Positions 54,352 through 62,046 of a DNA stretch of 64,000 bases are shown here, in pieces. A model generated the notes under the pieces. It was not told the origin of the DNA, did no database searches, and was given only the letters and a program-made list of their open reading frames with translations. Position 1 is the first letter of the stretch; each line of letters begins with the position of its first letter. The position numbers were made by a program, and so were the translations under genes. Location of the stretch: the NCBI GenBank assembly GCA_943789475.1, contig CALSUG010000001.1:111926-175925 (forward strand), given 5' to 3'. The stretch is from an uncultured Alphaproteobacteria bacterium. Lineage in GTDB: Bacteria; Pseudomonadota; Alphaproteobacteria; Micavibrionales; UBA1664.

Positions 54352-54615
54352 ATGAGTGACCATACCGATAACGTTCAATCGTTACCTATTAACCACAAGA
54401 CCGTAAAAAAGGATGATATGTCCCTATTGGCCTATGGTGATTCAATGTCACCTGATTTTATTGAATTACTTATTCGCTCTGCCAACGATTTTGACAAATA
54501 TGCCGACCTTGCGCCGGACCCTGTAATGATGCATAGACAAGCAACCCAAATACGAAAATTGCTAGATTATTTTAAGCATCTTGAAACAATGGAAAGCAAA
54601 AAAGAAAACCCTTAA
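54352..54615 (+). CDS. Small hypothetical phage protein
   Basis: 87 residues, plus strand, inside a minus-strand block, acidic and helical (IELLIRSANDFDKYADL). No clear ribosome site before the ATG. Convergent with the 111-residue gene (4-base overlap). Function unknown. Confidence 0.4.
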   Translation: MSDHTDNVQSLPINHKTVKKDDMSLLAYGDSMSPDFIELLIRSANDFDKYADLAPDPVMMHRQATQIRKLLDYFKHLETMESKKENP

Positions 54616-54947
54616 TTTCTTTCCGATATATACAACTTCCCAGTATCGCTTTCAGTGATGGCCGCAATATGCGTGTGACCAACCTTAATGTCCATATATT
54701 GGTTCGCTGGTAAAAAATGATCGTTCGTTGTTGCGACAACCGTATTATCACCAAAATTAACAAACATATCCGCCGTGGCATATAACGACACAACCGCGGC
54801 ATCATCACTTTCAATAACAAGCGCATTAACACTACGTGCCGATGCGGTCGTAACACCAAATGATTGAGAGCCCAATTTCTTAAATCCCAATACGGGTATA
54901 GAACGACCCTCACGGTCTTTTGGCATGTTTACATCTGCTTTATTCAT
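54612..54947 (-). CDS. Small phage structural-type protein
   Basis: 111 residues. SDDAAVVSLYATADMFVNFGDNTVVATTNDHFLPAN and a GHTHIAAITESDTGKLYI end fit the small beta proteins encoded beside terminase or capsid genes in many phages. The exact role is unknown. Confidence 0.5.
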   Translation of the reverse strand: MNKADVNMPKDREGRSIPVLGFKKLGSQSFGVTTASARSVNALVIESDDAAVVSLYATADMFVNFGDNTVVATTNDHFLPANQYMDIKVGHTHIAAITESDTGKLYISERN

Positions 54948-55070
54948 GGCACTATTTCGCTTTCATGTTTCTCTTATTTTGAAGCAAGCCGCATTTACAC
55001 GTGAATGAGTTAGTTTCCAGATTGGGAAAGGAGAAAACCTTGCGCGGCCTGCCACAGAATAAGAGGGTAT

Positions 55071-55094
55071 AAAAAAACGCCCCGAAAGGCGTTT
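55071..55094 (-). terminator. Terminator after the small membrane protein
   Basis: AAACGCC and GGCGTTT form a 7-bp stem with loop CCGAAA; the minus strand then has seven T. It is 11 bases past the small membrane protein stop. Confidence 0.8.
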
Positions 55095-55104
55095 GTATCA
55101 AATT

Positions 55105-55290
55105 TTATTGAGGTTGCTGTTGTTGGTATTGTTCATACAACATTTGAAGACGATCAATCATAGGATCAAATATTCCCTCATTATACATCTCACCAAAGAG
55201 ATATATTGCAAACGCAATATACGCTATGGCTTTAAGTGACGTATATATCGGCTGTTTCATTTTAAATGATGGTAAAATATTCATACCCAC
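55105..55290 (-). CDS. Small phage membrane protein
   Basis: 61 residues with one transmembrane segment (YTSLKAIAYIAFAIYLFGEMY) and a Gln-rich end. The start is a GTG, or an ATG two codons later. It is bounded by terminators on both sides. A holin-like role is possible but not shown; there is no endolysin nearby. Confidence 0.45.
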   Translation of the reverse strand: MGMNILPSFKMKQPIYTSLKAIAYIAFAIYLFGEMYNEGIFDPMIDRLQMLYEQYQQQQPQ

Positions 55291-55326
55291 ATCATATCGA
55301 AACTATCGACAAAAGCAATACAGCAT

Positions 55327-55352
55327 AAAAAAAGCGCCCAAACTTTGGACGC
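55327..55352 (-). terminator. Terminator after the 149-residue gene
   Basis: A 9-bp imperfect stem (GCGTCCAAA with TTTGGGCGC, one G-U) then seven T on the minus strand. It separates the early and packaging transcripts. Confidence 0.65.
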
Positions 55353-55410
55353 ATTAACTCAAGAACTATTTGAGTGTATTCGCAATCGTATTGCAAGCAC
55401 TTTTTTTAAA

Positions 55411-55860
55411 TTATTTTAATTGATCCCCCATACCACGCATAATGCACCATTGATTAAGGACAGCCACATAAACTTCCATAATTTTTTCTTTACTAAGGCT
55501 GTGAATACGGGCGGCCTCATCCATATCATAGACAACGCGCGAAAGATTAATGACAAAATTATAGAATGGTTTGTATTCTTTTTTAAATTGCCCCAACGCG
55601 TCTATCAATTCAATTTGACGGTCCGACCAATCACGCCATTCATTATCACCCTTTGCACAATCAACACGCGCGCCGTATTCTTGGCCTGCATATTCCATAC
55701 CCTTTGTTAACAATCCAAACGCTTCGATTATCTCTTGTTCCGCATCGGACAGGCTTCCAACCATTAAATCCTGTAATTTGGCTGTATCTTCCGCCACATC
55801 AATAATTTGCGTGACCTTATCCGTAATTTTAATCGTTCTTTTTACAATCGTTCTGCTCAT
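55411..55860 (-). CDS. Hypothetical phage protein
   Basis: 149 residues, helical, acidic. No family recognised. It is the last gene of the early block before the terminator. Confidence 0.5.
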   Translation of the reverse strand: MSRTIVKRTIKITDKVTQIIDVAEDTAKLQDLMVGSLSDAEQEIIEAFGLLTKGMEYAGQEYGARVDCAKGDNEWRDWSDRQIELIDALGQFKKEYKPFYNFVINLSRVVYDMDEAARIHSLSKEKIMEVYVAVLNQWCIMRGMGDQLK

Positions 55861-55880
55861 TTTTTACCTTCCCTTGTTTT

Positions 55881-56093
55881 TTAATGTACTGATCTGCGCC
55901 CGTATAAACGCTCGCCAATTTCTGCTAATGTTTTACGCTCCGCTACGCTCAAACGTTCGTCTTGGCAATGCACTGAAACGATGTATCGTTCCTTCCAATG
56001 CTTGCGTAAATATTGATCGTTCCCTGATGTATCCCTTGATGGCAATGTGATGCGCACCTCTGGCAAGTAATCATTTATATTTTGTTTCTTCAT
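55881..56093 (-). CDS. Hypothetical phage protein
   Basis: 70 residues with a basic middle (YLRKHWKERYIVSVHCQDERLSVAERKTLAEIGERLYGR). Unknown. It follows the 191-residue gene by 2 bases. Confidence 0.45.
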   Translation of the reverse strand: MKKQNINDYLPEVRITLPSRDTSGNDQYLRKHWKERYIVSVHCQDERLSVAERKTLAEIGERLYGRRSVH

Positions 56094-56095
56094 TT

Positions 56096-56671
56096 TTATT
56101 TACTCTCCTCACCTTTCATAAAACTCATTGGAATTCCGTGTTTTCTGTTTAGATATTCTAAATATCCATCATCAACGCCTGTTGCTCCGAGACCGTTTAG
56201 AAACATTGCCTTATCTCTCTCCGTGAATTCGTGCCATTGCTTATCCATCCAAGAGCGAAAAATTTCTTTTTTTGGTGCTGGCAATGCCATACGTTTTTCG
56301 TGGACAGCGTCAATGCGCTTGTACTGATTCTCTTTCGTACGAAATTTAAGACATATGTCGCGTATATCCGAAACCAAAGGCATCGCTTTTCCAACCTTCC
56401 GCCATTCATCAAACGCATCGTTAATACTTTGGACAGAAAACGTTTTTAATTCTGCCGTAAAATCAAGGATGATACCTTCCAAAGATTTTTCATCCCTTCC
56501 AAATTGTGGGAAATTTTCAAAGGCTCTCCTAACGCGATTAATGATGATGTTTGCACGATCCAGCTCCTCCTTCGTTTTGTCCGATAATGTCTCGTAAGAT
56601 TTGCTCTCGTGCTGATTTTTCTGACTGTTCCCTACGTTCAAACTTGGTATCACTTGTCCTACCTGTTGCAT
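56096..56671 (-). CDS. Phage replication-associated protein
   Basis: 191 residues. NIIINRVRRAFENFPQFGRDEKSLEGIILDFTAELKTFSVQSINDAFDEWRKVGKAMPLVSDIRD resembles helicase-loader or replication accessory proteins that follow a DnaD-like gene. It overlaps the initiator gene by about 130 bases in another frame. The role is inferred from order. Confidence 0.45.
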   Translation of the reverse strand: MQQVGQVIPSLNVGNSQKNQHESKSYETLSDKTKEELDRANIIINRVRRAFENFPQFGRDEKSLEGIILDFTAELKTFSVQSINDAFDEWRKVGKAMPLVSDIRDICLKFRTKENQYKRIDAVHEKRMALPAPKKEIFRSWMDKQWHEFTERDKAMFLNGLGATGVDDGYLEYLNRKHGIPMSFMKGEESK

Positions 56672-57326
56672 TTTGTTGCCCTTCCTTCTTCAATTTTTCG
56701 ATGATTTCTTTTTGTCTTCTCCGCCCCCATGTTTGCAATGTTGCCCAGTAATCCTTGTATGGTTTTCCAGTGGATTGGCAGTACTGCACGAGGTCATCAC
56801 GCAAATCATGAATATTCACATCTGGGCATTTCTCCTCGAAATACGCCTGATATTGTCCATCAAGTGAGTGATTCTCAATCTCCTCGATTGATTTGATTTT
56901 CATGGATGGTTTTTGGCTCGCGCACGGAATAGATATATTATTATTATATTCTTTAGGTGTGGTTGATTGATGGTTAGTTGTTGGTTGATCGTTGGTTGAT
57001 GGTTGGTTATCCGTTGGTTGCACCCCTTGATATTCCCCCCACTTAACCACTGATATTATTGAATAAGCGTTGGTTGCTTGGATGGTTATCTCGTTGGTTG
57101 ATTGTAGGTTTTTAAGCGCTGTTCTTATTTGTTGTTCAGACAGGCCAAGTTGATCCGCTAATGCCTTGCGACCAGTCACGATTGACCCCACAGGCACAAC
57201 ATCACCGCGAAATCTTTTTTCTTTAATGTTCGCCGATAACAATAGGTGTATAAACACGTCCTTTGTTGGGGCATGCGTATACCATTCCCATTCCTTGAAT
57301 TGACGATGAAGTTTTATCCAGCTCAT
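56538..57326 (-). CDS. DnaD-like phage replication initiator
   Basis: 262 residues from the ATG with GGAGG before it. N-terminal winged helix (about 1-85: KDVFIHLLLSANIKEKRFRGDVVPVGSIVTGRKALADQLGLSEQQIRTALKNLQ) of phage replisome organisers, a Gln/Thr-rich linker (PSTNDQPTTNHQST), and a C-terminal region with QTWGRRRQKEII. Probably starts replication. The linker DNA (56950-57025) is a GGTTGATGGTTG-type repeat that may be the origin. Confidence 0.65.
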   Translation of the reverse strand: MSWIKLHRQFKEWEWYTHAPTKDVFIHLLLSANIKEKRFRGDVVPVGSIVTGRKALADQLGLSEQQIRTALKNLQSTNEITIQATNAYSIISVVKWGEYQGVQPTDNQPSTNDQPTTNHQSTTPKEYNNNISIPCASQKPSMKIKSIEEIENHSLDGQYQAYFEEKCPDVNIHDLRDDLVQYCQSTGKPYKDYWATLQTWGRRRQKEIIEKLKKEGQQNATGRTSDTKFERREQSEKSAREQILRDIIGQNEGGAGSCKHHH

Positions 57327-57898
57327 GCGACCTCCTCCATATTCCATCCTTCAGGAGTAAAACGCGGATATTCAGTGTGATTGATATCAAACAGATACCA
57401 TGCACAATCATCCTTTCCCTTCATTCCACTACCTTCAATCCACTCAACACGACCAACACGCACAATCTTGACGCAATGCCTCAGAAGCTCTGAAACGGTC
57501 TTGCATCCCATGCGTTTAGCCATATGTTTTTGTTCTGTGTATTTCCATGATGCATCAAATAGCAACCATGTGGGCGCCATGTTCATAAAGTGCCATATCA
57601 TCGGGTGAAGTATTTCACGCGTCCAAGCAGGGTTTGTAATGATGCGTGATGCGCCACCCGTATTTTGAAGCTGCATTGCATCTATTTTATCCACGTTTGG
57701 ATGTTTTGGATCTATATCACACGAAAAAAGGCAGGTATGACCGTTACGTTCCAAATGTGCCGCCAGTCGATAATCACCAGCGCAAGGTTCAATGAATATC
57801 GTTTTATCATCCAAATGTTCTAACAAAGGAATCACAGCCTCATACGGTGTAAAATAAGCGTCATTTTTACAACGTGGAAAATCTGATCTTTTACCCAT
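57323..57898 (-). CDS. Phage adenine-type DNA methyltransferase-like protein
   Basis: 191 residues. Class I MTase fold: FTPYEAVIPLLEHLDDKTIFIEPCAGDYRLAAHLERNG (SAM site) and IITNPAW (NPP[YFW]-like). The ATG overlaps the previous stop (TAATG). A small MTase of this type may protect phage DNA from host restriction. The motif NPAW differs from the canonical NPPY/F, so activity is uncertain. Confidence 0.6.
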   Translation of the reverse strand: MGKRSDFPRCKNDAYFTPYEAVIPLLEHLDDKTIFIEPCAGDYRLAAHLERNGHTCLFSCDIDPKHPNVDKIDAMQLQNTGGASRIITNPAWTREILHPMIWHFMNMAPTWLLFDASWKYTEQKHMAKRMGCKTVSELLRHCVKIVRVGRVEWIEGSGMKGKDDCAWYLFDINHTEYPRFTPEGWNMEEVA

Positions 57899-58497
57899 TA
57901 TGCGTTCCCCCATTGTCGCGCCATCGCTTTTGCAATTCCTGGGTAAAAACGACTACGCTCTTTCCCTCTATTTGCACTTGGTGGCATTTTGTGTATCCGA
58001 GCTTCACGACCTTCTACGATGTCTGTTGGTGTTAAAGGGGTAAGGTTTTTTAACCACAAGCATGTGCGCTTAGTTTCACCGTGGCCAAATTGCCAAGGTT
58101 GGATACTCTGCGTAAAATCCCTATATCCCTCGATTAGTTTTTTTGCATGTTTATGCATGACCGGATTTTCAATGCATATTTTTTCAATAGGAGCATTCAA
58201 TAAATCAGAGAACAATTGAGCGCCCTCTCTTAACTCCTGCCACATCTGGTCTTTTGTTTTTCCATTAGGTGGATTAAACAACCAGCGCACACCGCTATTA
58301 CAAAGGCGTGTGCACGGTGGATGCGCGACCATCAACATATCCCATCCCCAATGCAAAACATCTCTAACATCACCCTGTATATGACGATTGCTATTTGTTT
58401 CCGTAGGCAGGATGTCGCAACTCCACGCATCATGACCTTCATCTAGAAAGGCATCCCTAACAATTCCGCTATATTCGCATGCAACGAGAACCTTCAT
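57898..58497 (-). CDS. Phage DNA cytosine methyltransferase-like protein
   Basis: 199 residues. MKVLVACEYSGIVRDAFLDEGHDAWSCDILP is the SAM-binding start common in phage Dcm-like proteins. HPPCTRLCNSG holds a PC pair like the catalytic loop. It is shorter than full cytosine MTases. Coupled to the adenine-type gene. Confidence 0.6.
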   Translation of the reverse strand: MKVLVACEYSGIVRDAFLDEGHDAWSCDILPTETNSNRHIQGDVRDVLHWGWDMLMVAHPPCTRLCNSGVRWLFNPPNGKTKDQMWQELREGAQLFSDLLNAPIEKICIENPVMHKHAKKLIEGYRDFTQSIQPWQFGHGETKRTCLWLKNLTPLTPTDIVEGREARIHKMPPSANRGKERSRFYPGIAKAMARQWGNA

Positions 58498-58550
58498 GAT
58501 ATGTATGCGCTCCTATTGACTGGTGATAAAAACTGGTTGATTATCAGGCC

Positions 58551-58826
58551 ATGACAGATGGATATTGGATTACATGCACTAAACTCAAAGATTGCACTAA
58601 AAATACGTATCATTATTGGGCTTATTTGGAAGGAACCACCATTGGAATTGTCTCTCACACGGATGACACCAAAGAACTTGCTATTCAAGGCATGAAGGCC
58701 AAAGGTAAAGAACATAAAGCCATTGGTGGAATGGACTTCCCTGCGCTTCAATCCGGTGATGATCATGAGGCTATATCCACTCATGATCTTGAGGTTTTCT
58801 TTGTTGAACCTGACTATTTCGATTAA
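58551..58826 (+). CDS. Small hypothetical phage protein
   Basis: 91 residues on the plus strand, between two minus-strand genes. Compact domain-like (YHYWAYLEGTTIGIVSHTDDTKELAIQG). No strong ribosome site. Unknown. It could have been missed as a counter-gene to the early operon. Confidence 0.45.
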   Translation: MTDGYWITCTKLKDCTKNTYHYWAYLEGTTIGIVSHTDDTKELAIQGMKAKGKEHKAIGGMDFPALQSGDDHEAISTHDLEVFFVEPDYFD

Positions 58827-58831
58827 GGTCA

Positions 58832-59201
58832 TTACATTATCCCCCATCTCTTCAATTGCTCTGAAAATTGCAACCATCCATCAATTGGATCGATTGCCGT
58901 TATTGTTACGACCTCATGCCCTGTACCGTTTAAAAACGCGTGAAATGCCTTTTGTTCAGGAGATAGGTAATTACCCTTTTTCTTCATTTTCCACCCAAAA
59001 CACACGACCTTCACTGCATAAAATGCACAAATCAGGAACCCCCTTTTGGACACCTTCGGCCTTCATAGCGATTGCAACTGATTTAGCCCGAAGGCCACCA
59101 TTCGGAATTGCGAATACAGTAAATCGCTTACCAAAATAAGGAAGCTGTCTCACATGACGCATAATGAATTTTTGAATGGTGGACTCGGTGGCTTTGGACA
59201 T
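58832..59201 (-). pseudogene. VRR-NUC nuclease, frameshifted
   Basis: The first frame (MSKATESTIQKFIMRHVRQL to VFWVENEEKG) and the second (KKKGNYLSPEQKAFHAFLNG to QLKRWGIM) together make a VRR-NUC domain with GVPDLCIL and the E-x-K core. One extra A in a GAAAATG run near 58987 breaks the gene. Phage VRR-NUC proteins act in DNA repair or in recombination. Confidence 0.7.
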
Positions 59202-59203
59202 GA

Positions 59204-59497
59204 TTACTCCATCCCAAGTGATGATTTATACAAAACAAGCATGTCATCGGCTTCACGGCGTTTTTCTTTGTCCAATTTACGAAGAGATATAACCTTACGA
59301 ATTGTCTTGGTGCAAAATCCTGTACCCTTGGCCTCGGCATACACATCTTTGATATCTTCACCGATGGCCGCCTTTTCCTCTTCCAAACGCTCAATACGTT
59401 CGATGAGTGATTTAAGGCGTGCGCCGGCTACTCCTCCAACATCCTTGGTATCTTCTGCCGTTGTTTCTTCTGCTTGTTTTAATTCAGTTGCACTCAT
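59204..59497 (-). CDS. GapR/DUF2312-like protein
   Basis: 97 residues. RLKSLIERIERLEEEKAAIGEDIKDVYAEAKGTGFCTKTIRKVISLRKLDKEKRREADDMLVLYKSSLG matches the alphaproteobacterial DUF2312 family. GapR binds over-twisted DNA as a clamp and helps topoisomerases near forks and promoters. The prophage copy may help its replication; that is inference. Confidence 0.85.
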   Translation of the reverse strand: MSATELKQAEETTAEDTKDVGGVAGARLKSLIERIERLEEEKAAIGEDIKDVYAEAKGTGFCTKTIRKVISLRKLDKEKRREADDMLVLYKSSLGME

Positions 59498-59529
59498 GGT
59501 GTTTTCTTCTTTCTCTTTTGGTTTAGTGA

Positions 59530-59715
59530 TTAAAGTAAGTCGCGTTGATTGGATGGCATGACACGGTCAGACAAGCGCACCATGCACTCACCAACGAGCA
59601 AGAAGCCCAAAGCAATTAATCCAAGTAAATTTGAAATGTGTTTACGCGTGAGACGTCCCATGCTTTTGAGCAGTTTGACCACCCAATAATTTTGATATGT
59701 TTGTGTATTCTTCAT
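59530..59715 (-). CDS. Small phage membrane protein
   Basis: 61 residues from the ATG with AAGGGTTGGAAA before it. One transmembrane segment (NLLGLIALGFLLVGECMV). It overlaps the upstream gene by 74 bases in another frame. Unknown. Confidence 0.4.
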   Translation of the reverse strand: MKNTQTYQNYWVVKLLKSMGRLTRKHISNLLGLIALGFLLVGECMVRLSDRVMPSNQRDLL

Positions 59716-59992
59716 TTTCCAACCCTTCCCCGTGTTGTCTGATTTGTTGAACATCTTGGCGCGCCTTTGAAATGCGGTTTAGAATTTCCAAGCGTTGTTG
59801 AATAAGCTTGTATTCCATAACCTTCATTTCGCATTTTTCGTCATAGGCAAGCTTGTGAAAACGGTCTTCTCCAATTCCCGTTTCACGACCCAAACGCCAT
59901 AGATGCTGTTGTTTTGGCTCCCCATTTTTGAATGGAAAAACCTGTCTTACCCACTCTCTAAATGGTGATCCTGTGCGGTGTTCAATCTCCAT
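59642..59992 (-). CDS. Hypothetical phage early protein
   Basis: 116 residues from the ATG preceded by AAAGGGG. FREWVRQVFPFKNGEPKQQHLWRLGRETGIGEDRFHKLAYDEKCEMKVMEYKLIQQRLE suggests an HTH-like regulator. It lies just inside the switch. Confidence 0.5.
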   Translation of the reverse strand: MEIEHRTGSPFREWVRQVFPFKNGEPKQQHLWRLGRETGIGEDRFHKLAYDEKCEMKVMEYKLIQQRLEILNRISKARQDVQQIRQHGEGLENEEYTNISKLLGGQTAQKHGTSHA

Positions 59993-60093
59993 TACAAACA
60001 CCCCTTTTTTGAAATATCGACATCTCGACAAAGAATATCGACACTTCGATATTTTTCGGTGTTACCTCTATATCCAACGGAGGTAATAACCAA

Positions 60094-60315
60094 ATGACAG
60101 AAAAAAACGTAATCCCTTTCCCACTTACGCAAACAAGACAATGCGATGAAGATCAACTCTCCAACCTTCCCCCCGATGTTCTTCGCGTTGACTTGCTGTC
60201 TATTGCGAATTACCTCCACCGATGCGCCACGTGGACAGATAGGCCATTGTGGATGAAATCCATGGCGCATGAAGTCAAACGTGTTGCAAGTGAGGTTGGT
60301 AAGGCGGCTCATTGA
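60094..60315 (+). CDS. Small hypothetical phage protein
   Basis: 73 residues on the plus strand. GGAGGTAA lies 8 bases before the ATG. Two plausible helices. Convergent with the Cro-like gene (7-base overlap). Unknown. Confidence 0.5.
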   Translation: MTEKNVIPFPLTQTRQCDEDQLSNLPPDVLRVDLLSIANYLHRCATWTDRPLWMKSMAHEVKRVASEVGKAAH

Positions 60316-60506
60316 TTGGCCAATCCAAGAATGTCTTCAATAGATATCTTTGCCTTTTTCTTTTTTCCTTTTAAGGCAAGGTATATTGGAGCAACCCATT
60401 TTTCAGGGAGGCTTCCACTTGATTTGATTTTTCGAAAATTAGTGTCGGACATACCTATCTTTTTTCGAATAGATTTGATTTCATTCCATATGTTTAAATC
60501 TGTCAT
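60309..60506 (-). CDS. Cro-like regulator
   Basis: 65 residues, helical with an HTH (SIRKKIGMSDTNFRKIKSSGSLPEKW). It is transcribed away from the repressor gene and starts the leftward early region. Role inferred from place and size. Confidence 0.55.
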   Translation of the reverse strand: MTDLNIWNEIKSIRKKIGMSDTNFRKIKSSGSLPEKWVAPIYLALKGKKKKAKISIEDILGLANQ

Positions 60507-60522
60507 AAAATTAAAATGCTAC

Positions 60523-60555
60523 TATTGGTAACAATTGTCAATAACAAAATGTTAC
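60523..60555. promoter_or_regulatory. Prophage switch operator region
   Basis: Between the divergent Cro-like and repressor genes, TATTGGTAACA is followed 16 bases later by TGTTAC, giving inverted GTAACA arms. The 10-mer TATTGGTAAC recurs at 61990-61999 before the XRE regulator gene. Both could be repressor sites. Confidence 0.4.
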
Positions 60556-60600
60556 TTATAGAAACAAGACTTTCAAGGAAACATCTGCTTTATTGTGAAT

Positions 60601-60946
60601 ATGAGTAACACTATGCAAGAACGAGTAACAAAAGCCCGCAAAGATGCTGGATTTAAAAGCCAAACAGCCATCGCAAATGCCATGGGAATAACAAGAGCGG
60701 CTTATTCAAGATACGAGTTAGATAGAAAAATAACTGTAGAGAACATTGGCGCATTTGTTGAGGCTACTGGTGTAAATGAAAAGTGGCTTTTAACAGGTCA
60801 AGGGGAGCCAAAACGAGCAGGGTAATGCAGAAGAAACACCATTGGAAATGGCCAAAAAACTGGAACAAGTTTTAAAAAATGATGATTTGCTATCACCAAT
60901 TATTCAATCGTTATCTAAAGTCTTAGAAGAAAGAGCAAAAAAATGA
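60601..60946 (+). pseudogene. CI-like repressor, frameshifted
   Basis: The first frame (MSNTMQERVTKARKDAGFKS to TGQGEPKRAG) is an HTH_3 repressor (ITRAAYSRYELDRKIT). A second frame (QNEQGNAEETPLEMAKKLEQ to KVLEERAKK) would be its C-terminus; one extra C near 60812 breaks it. The rebuilt stop overlaps the next ATG (ATGA), which supports the restored length. Confidence 0.6.
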
Positions 60947-61360
60947 ACGAAGACAATACAAATATGTTCCTTGCAAAATATGCGAAGAAATTTTTCGTTT
61001 ATATTATCATGCCACTATGCGCTCTTGTCACTCTTTTAATAATTTTAGGAACTTCATTGCCTGACACACCAAATCAAATAAGAGAAAAACAACAATCCCA
61101 AAAAGAAATGATTATCAACAAGGCTTTCAACGGGTGGAACGGCGAACACAAAGCATTAACGCAAGCAATCAAAGATAGTATGCACGCACCGGAAACATAC
61201 AATCATATAAAAACATTTTACAGAGATGATAATGACACCCTTCTTGTTACTATGGAATACTCAGGAACTAACGCGATGGGGTGGACGTATAGTGAGAAAA
61301 GTTATTGCCGTGACCGATGTTGAAACAGGCAATGTTGTCCGTATAATTTCAGAAGAATAG
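60943..61360 (+). pseudogene. Membrane protein gene, frameshifted
   Basis: The first frame has a transmembrane helix (FFVYIIMPLCALVTLLIILG) and a periplasmic part ending KSYCRDRC. Removing one G in the GGGG run near 61279 restores a continuing frame (GRIVRKVIAVTDVETGNVVR) to a stop at 61360. It is coupled to the repressor. Function unknown. Confidence 0.5.
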
Positions 61361-61362
61361 AT

Positions 61363-61386
61363 AAAAAATAACGACCCATAAGGTCG
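61363..61386 (-). terminator. Terminator of the 49-residue gene
   Basis: A 5-bp stem CGACC/GGTCG with a 5-base loop, then a T-rich run on the minus strand. Confidence 0.5.
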
Positions 61387-61393
61387 CTATCTA

Positions 61394-61543
61394 TTATTTA
61401 CTTACTACTTTCTCTATCTGTTGAACATTATCATTACCAGCGCTCAATTCTTGTATAACCTCACATACAAACAATATATGTGCATTAATACTGCGTAACG
61501 ACTTTGCAATTGAAACAAGTGTTTCTCTTTCTGCTTCTGTCAT
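61394..61543 (-). CDS. 49-residue hypothetical protein
   Basis: The ORF starts MTEAERETLVSIAKSLRSIN and ends QQIEKVVSK. AAAGGAGGTAAAGAG lies directly upstream of the ATG, one of the strongest ribosome sites in the window, so it is likely real. Helical, acidic-basic. Unknown. Confidence 0.6.
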   Translation of the reverse strand: MTEAERETLVSIAKSLRSINAHILFVCEVIQELSAGNDNVQQIEKVVSK

Positions 61544-61571
61544 ATCTCTTTACCTCCTTTCCCCACTTTAA

Positions 61572-61874
61572 TTAGTATGAATATTTAAACTTGTTGATAT
61601 CCGCCATGCATTTCTTGAATGCCTGTACTGATAATTTCTGTGCCTTGCGATAATCTTCATAGGCCATCTTGTAATGTGCCATATGGATACATACGATCCC
61701 ATCGATACCGTTTGAACAACCATGTTCACGCACCTTCTTTGTTAAGTCACGCAAGCGGTCACGTTTTGCATACGCATCATCAATAAAGTATTTTGCATCA
61801 ACAGCGCTCATGCAGTAATCATCCGCGAATACGTCGATTGATTGGCGCTTGTATGTGTATTTAATATTGTTCAT
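61572..61874 (-). CDS. Hypothetical protein
   Basis: 100 residues, charged, with several Cys and Tyr. GGGAAGAACG precedes the ATG. It is read away from the XRE regulator gene. Unknown. Confidence 0.5.
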   Translation of the reverse strand: MNNIKYTYKRQSIDVFADDYCMSAVDAKYFIDDAYAKRDRLRDLTKKVREHGCSNGIDGIVCIHMAHYKMAYEDYRKAQKLSVQAFKKCMADINKFKYSY

Positions 61875-61989
61875 TTGTCGTTCTTCCCTGAAACATGTGT
61901 TTAACTTATGATCTATGTATATTACATAATGTATTAATGAAAGGTTAAAAAAGATTGATTATACTATTTTTTTAGTATATAAATATTAT

Positions 61990-61999
61990 TATTGGTAAC
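61990..61999. promoter_or_regulatory. Possible second repressor site
   Basis: TATTGGTAAC matches the 10-mer at the prophage switch (60523-60532). It lies 47 bases before the start of the XRE regulator gene. A 10-base match can be chance; it is listed as a candidate. Confidence 0.25.
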
Positions 62000-62046
62000 G
62001 AACAAACTTTAACACTATAAAAAACAAACTTTACGTTGGGTATATA

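Larger units (their letters stand above)
39573..60946 (-). mobile_element. Defective contractile-tail prophage
   Basis: A 21-kb run of phage genes in the order expected for a myophage: switch (Cro-like and repressor, right), early genes, replication, methyltransferases, terminase, capsid, neck, sheath, tube, tape measure and baseplate (left). Lost or damaged parts: terminase large C-terminus, portal, MuF start, J C-terminus, VRR-NUC and repressor frame. No integrase, tail fibre or lysis gene is seen. The left limit is set by the J stop next to the casposon duplication; the right limit is not sharp, and no attachment repeat was found. Confidence 0.85.

Noticed and set aside
58494..58877. 127-residue minus-strand gene between the methyltransferase and VRR-NUC genes
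   Set aside because: It overlaps both neighbours, has no ribosome site, and the opposite 91-residue frame looks more protein-like.
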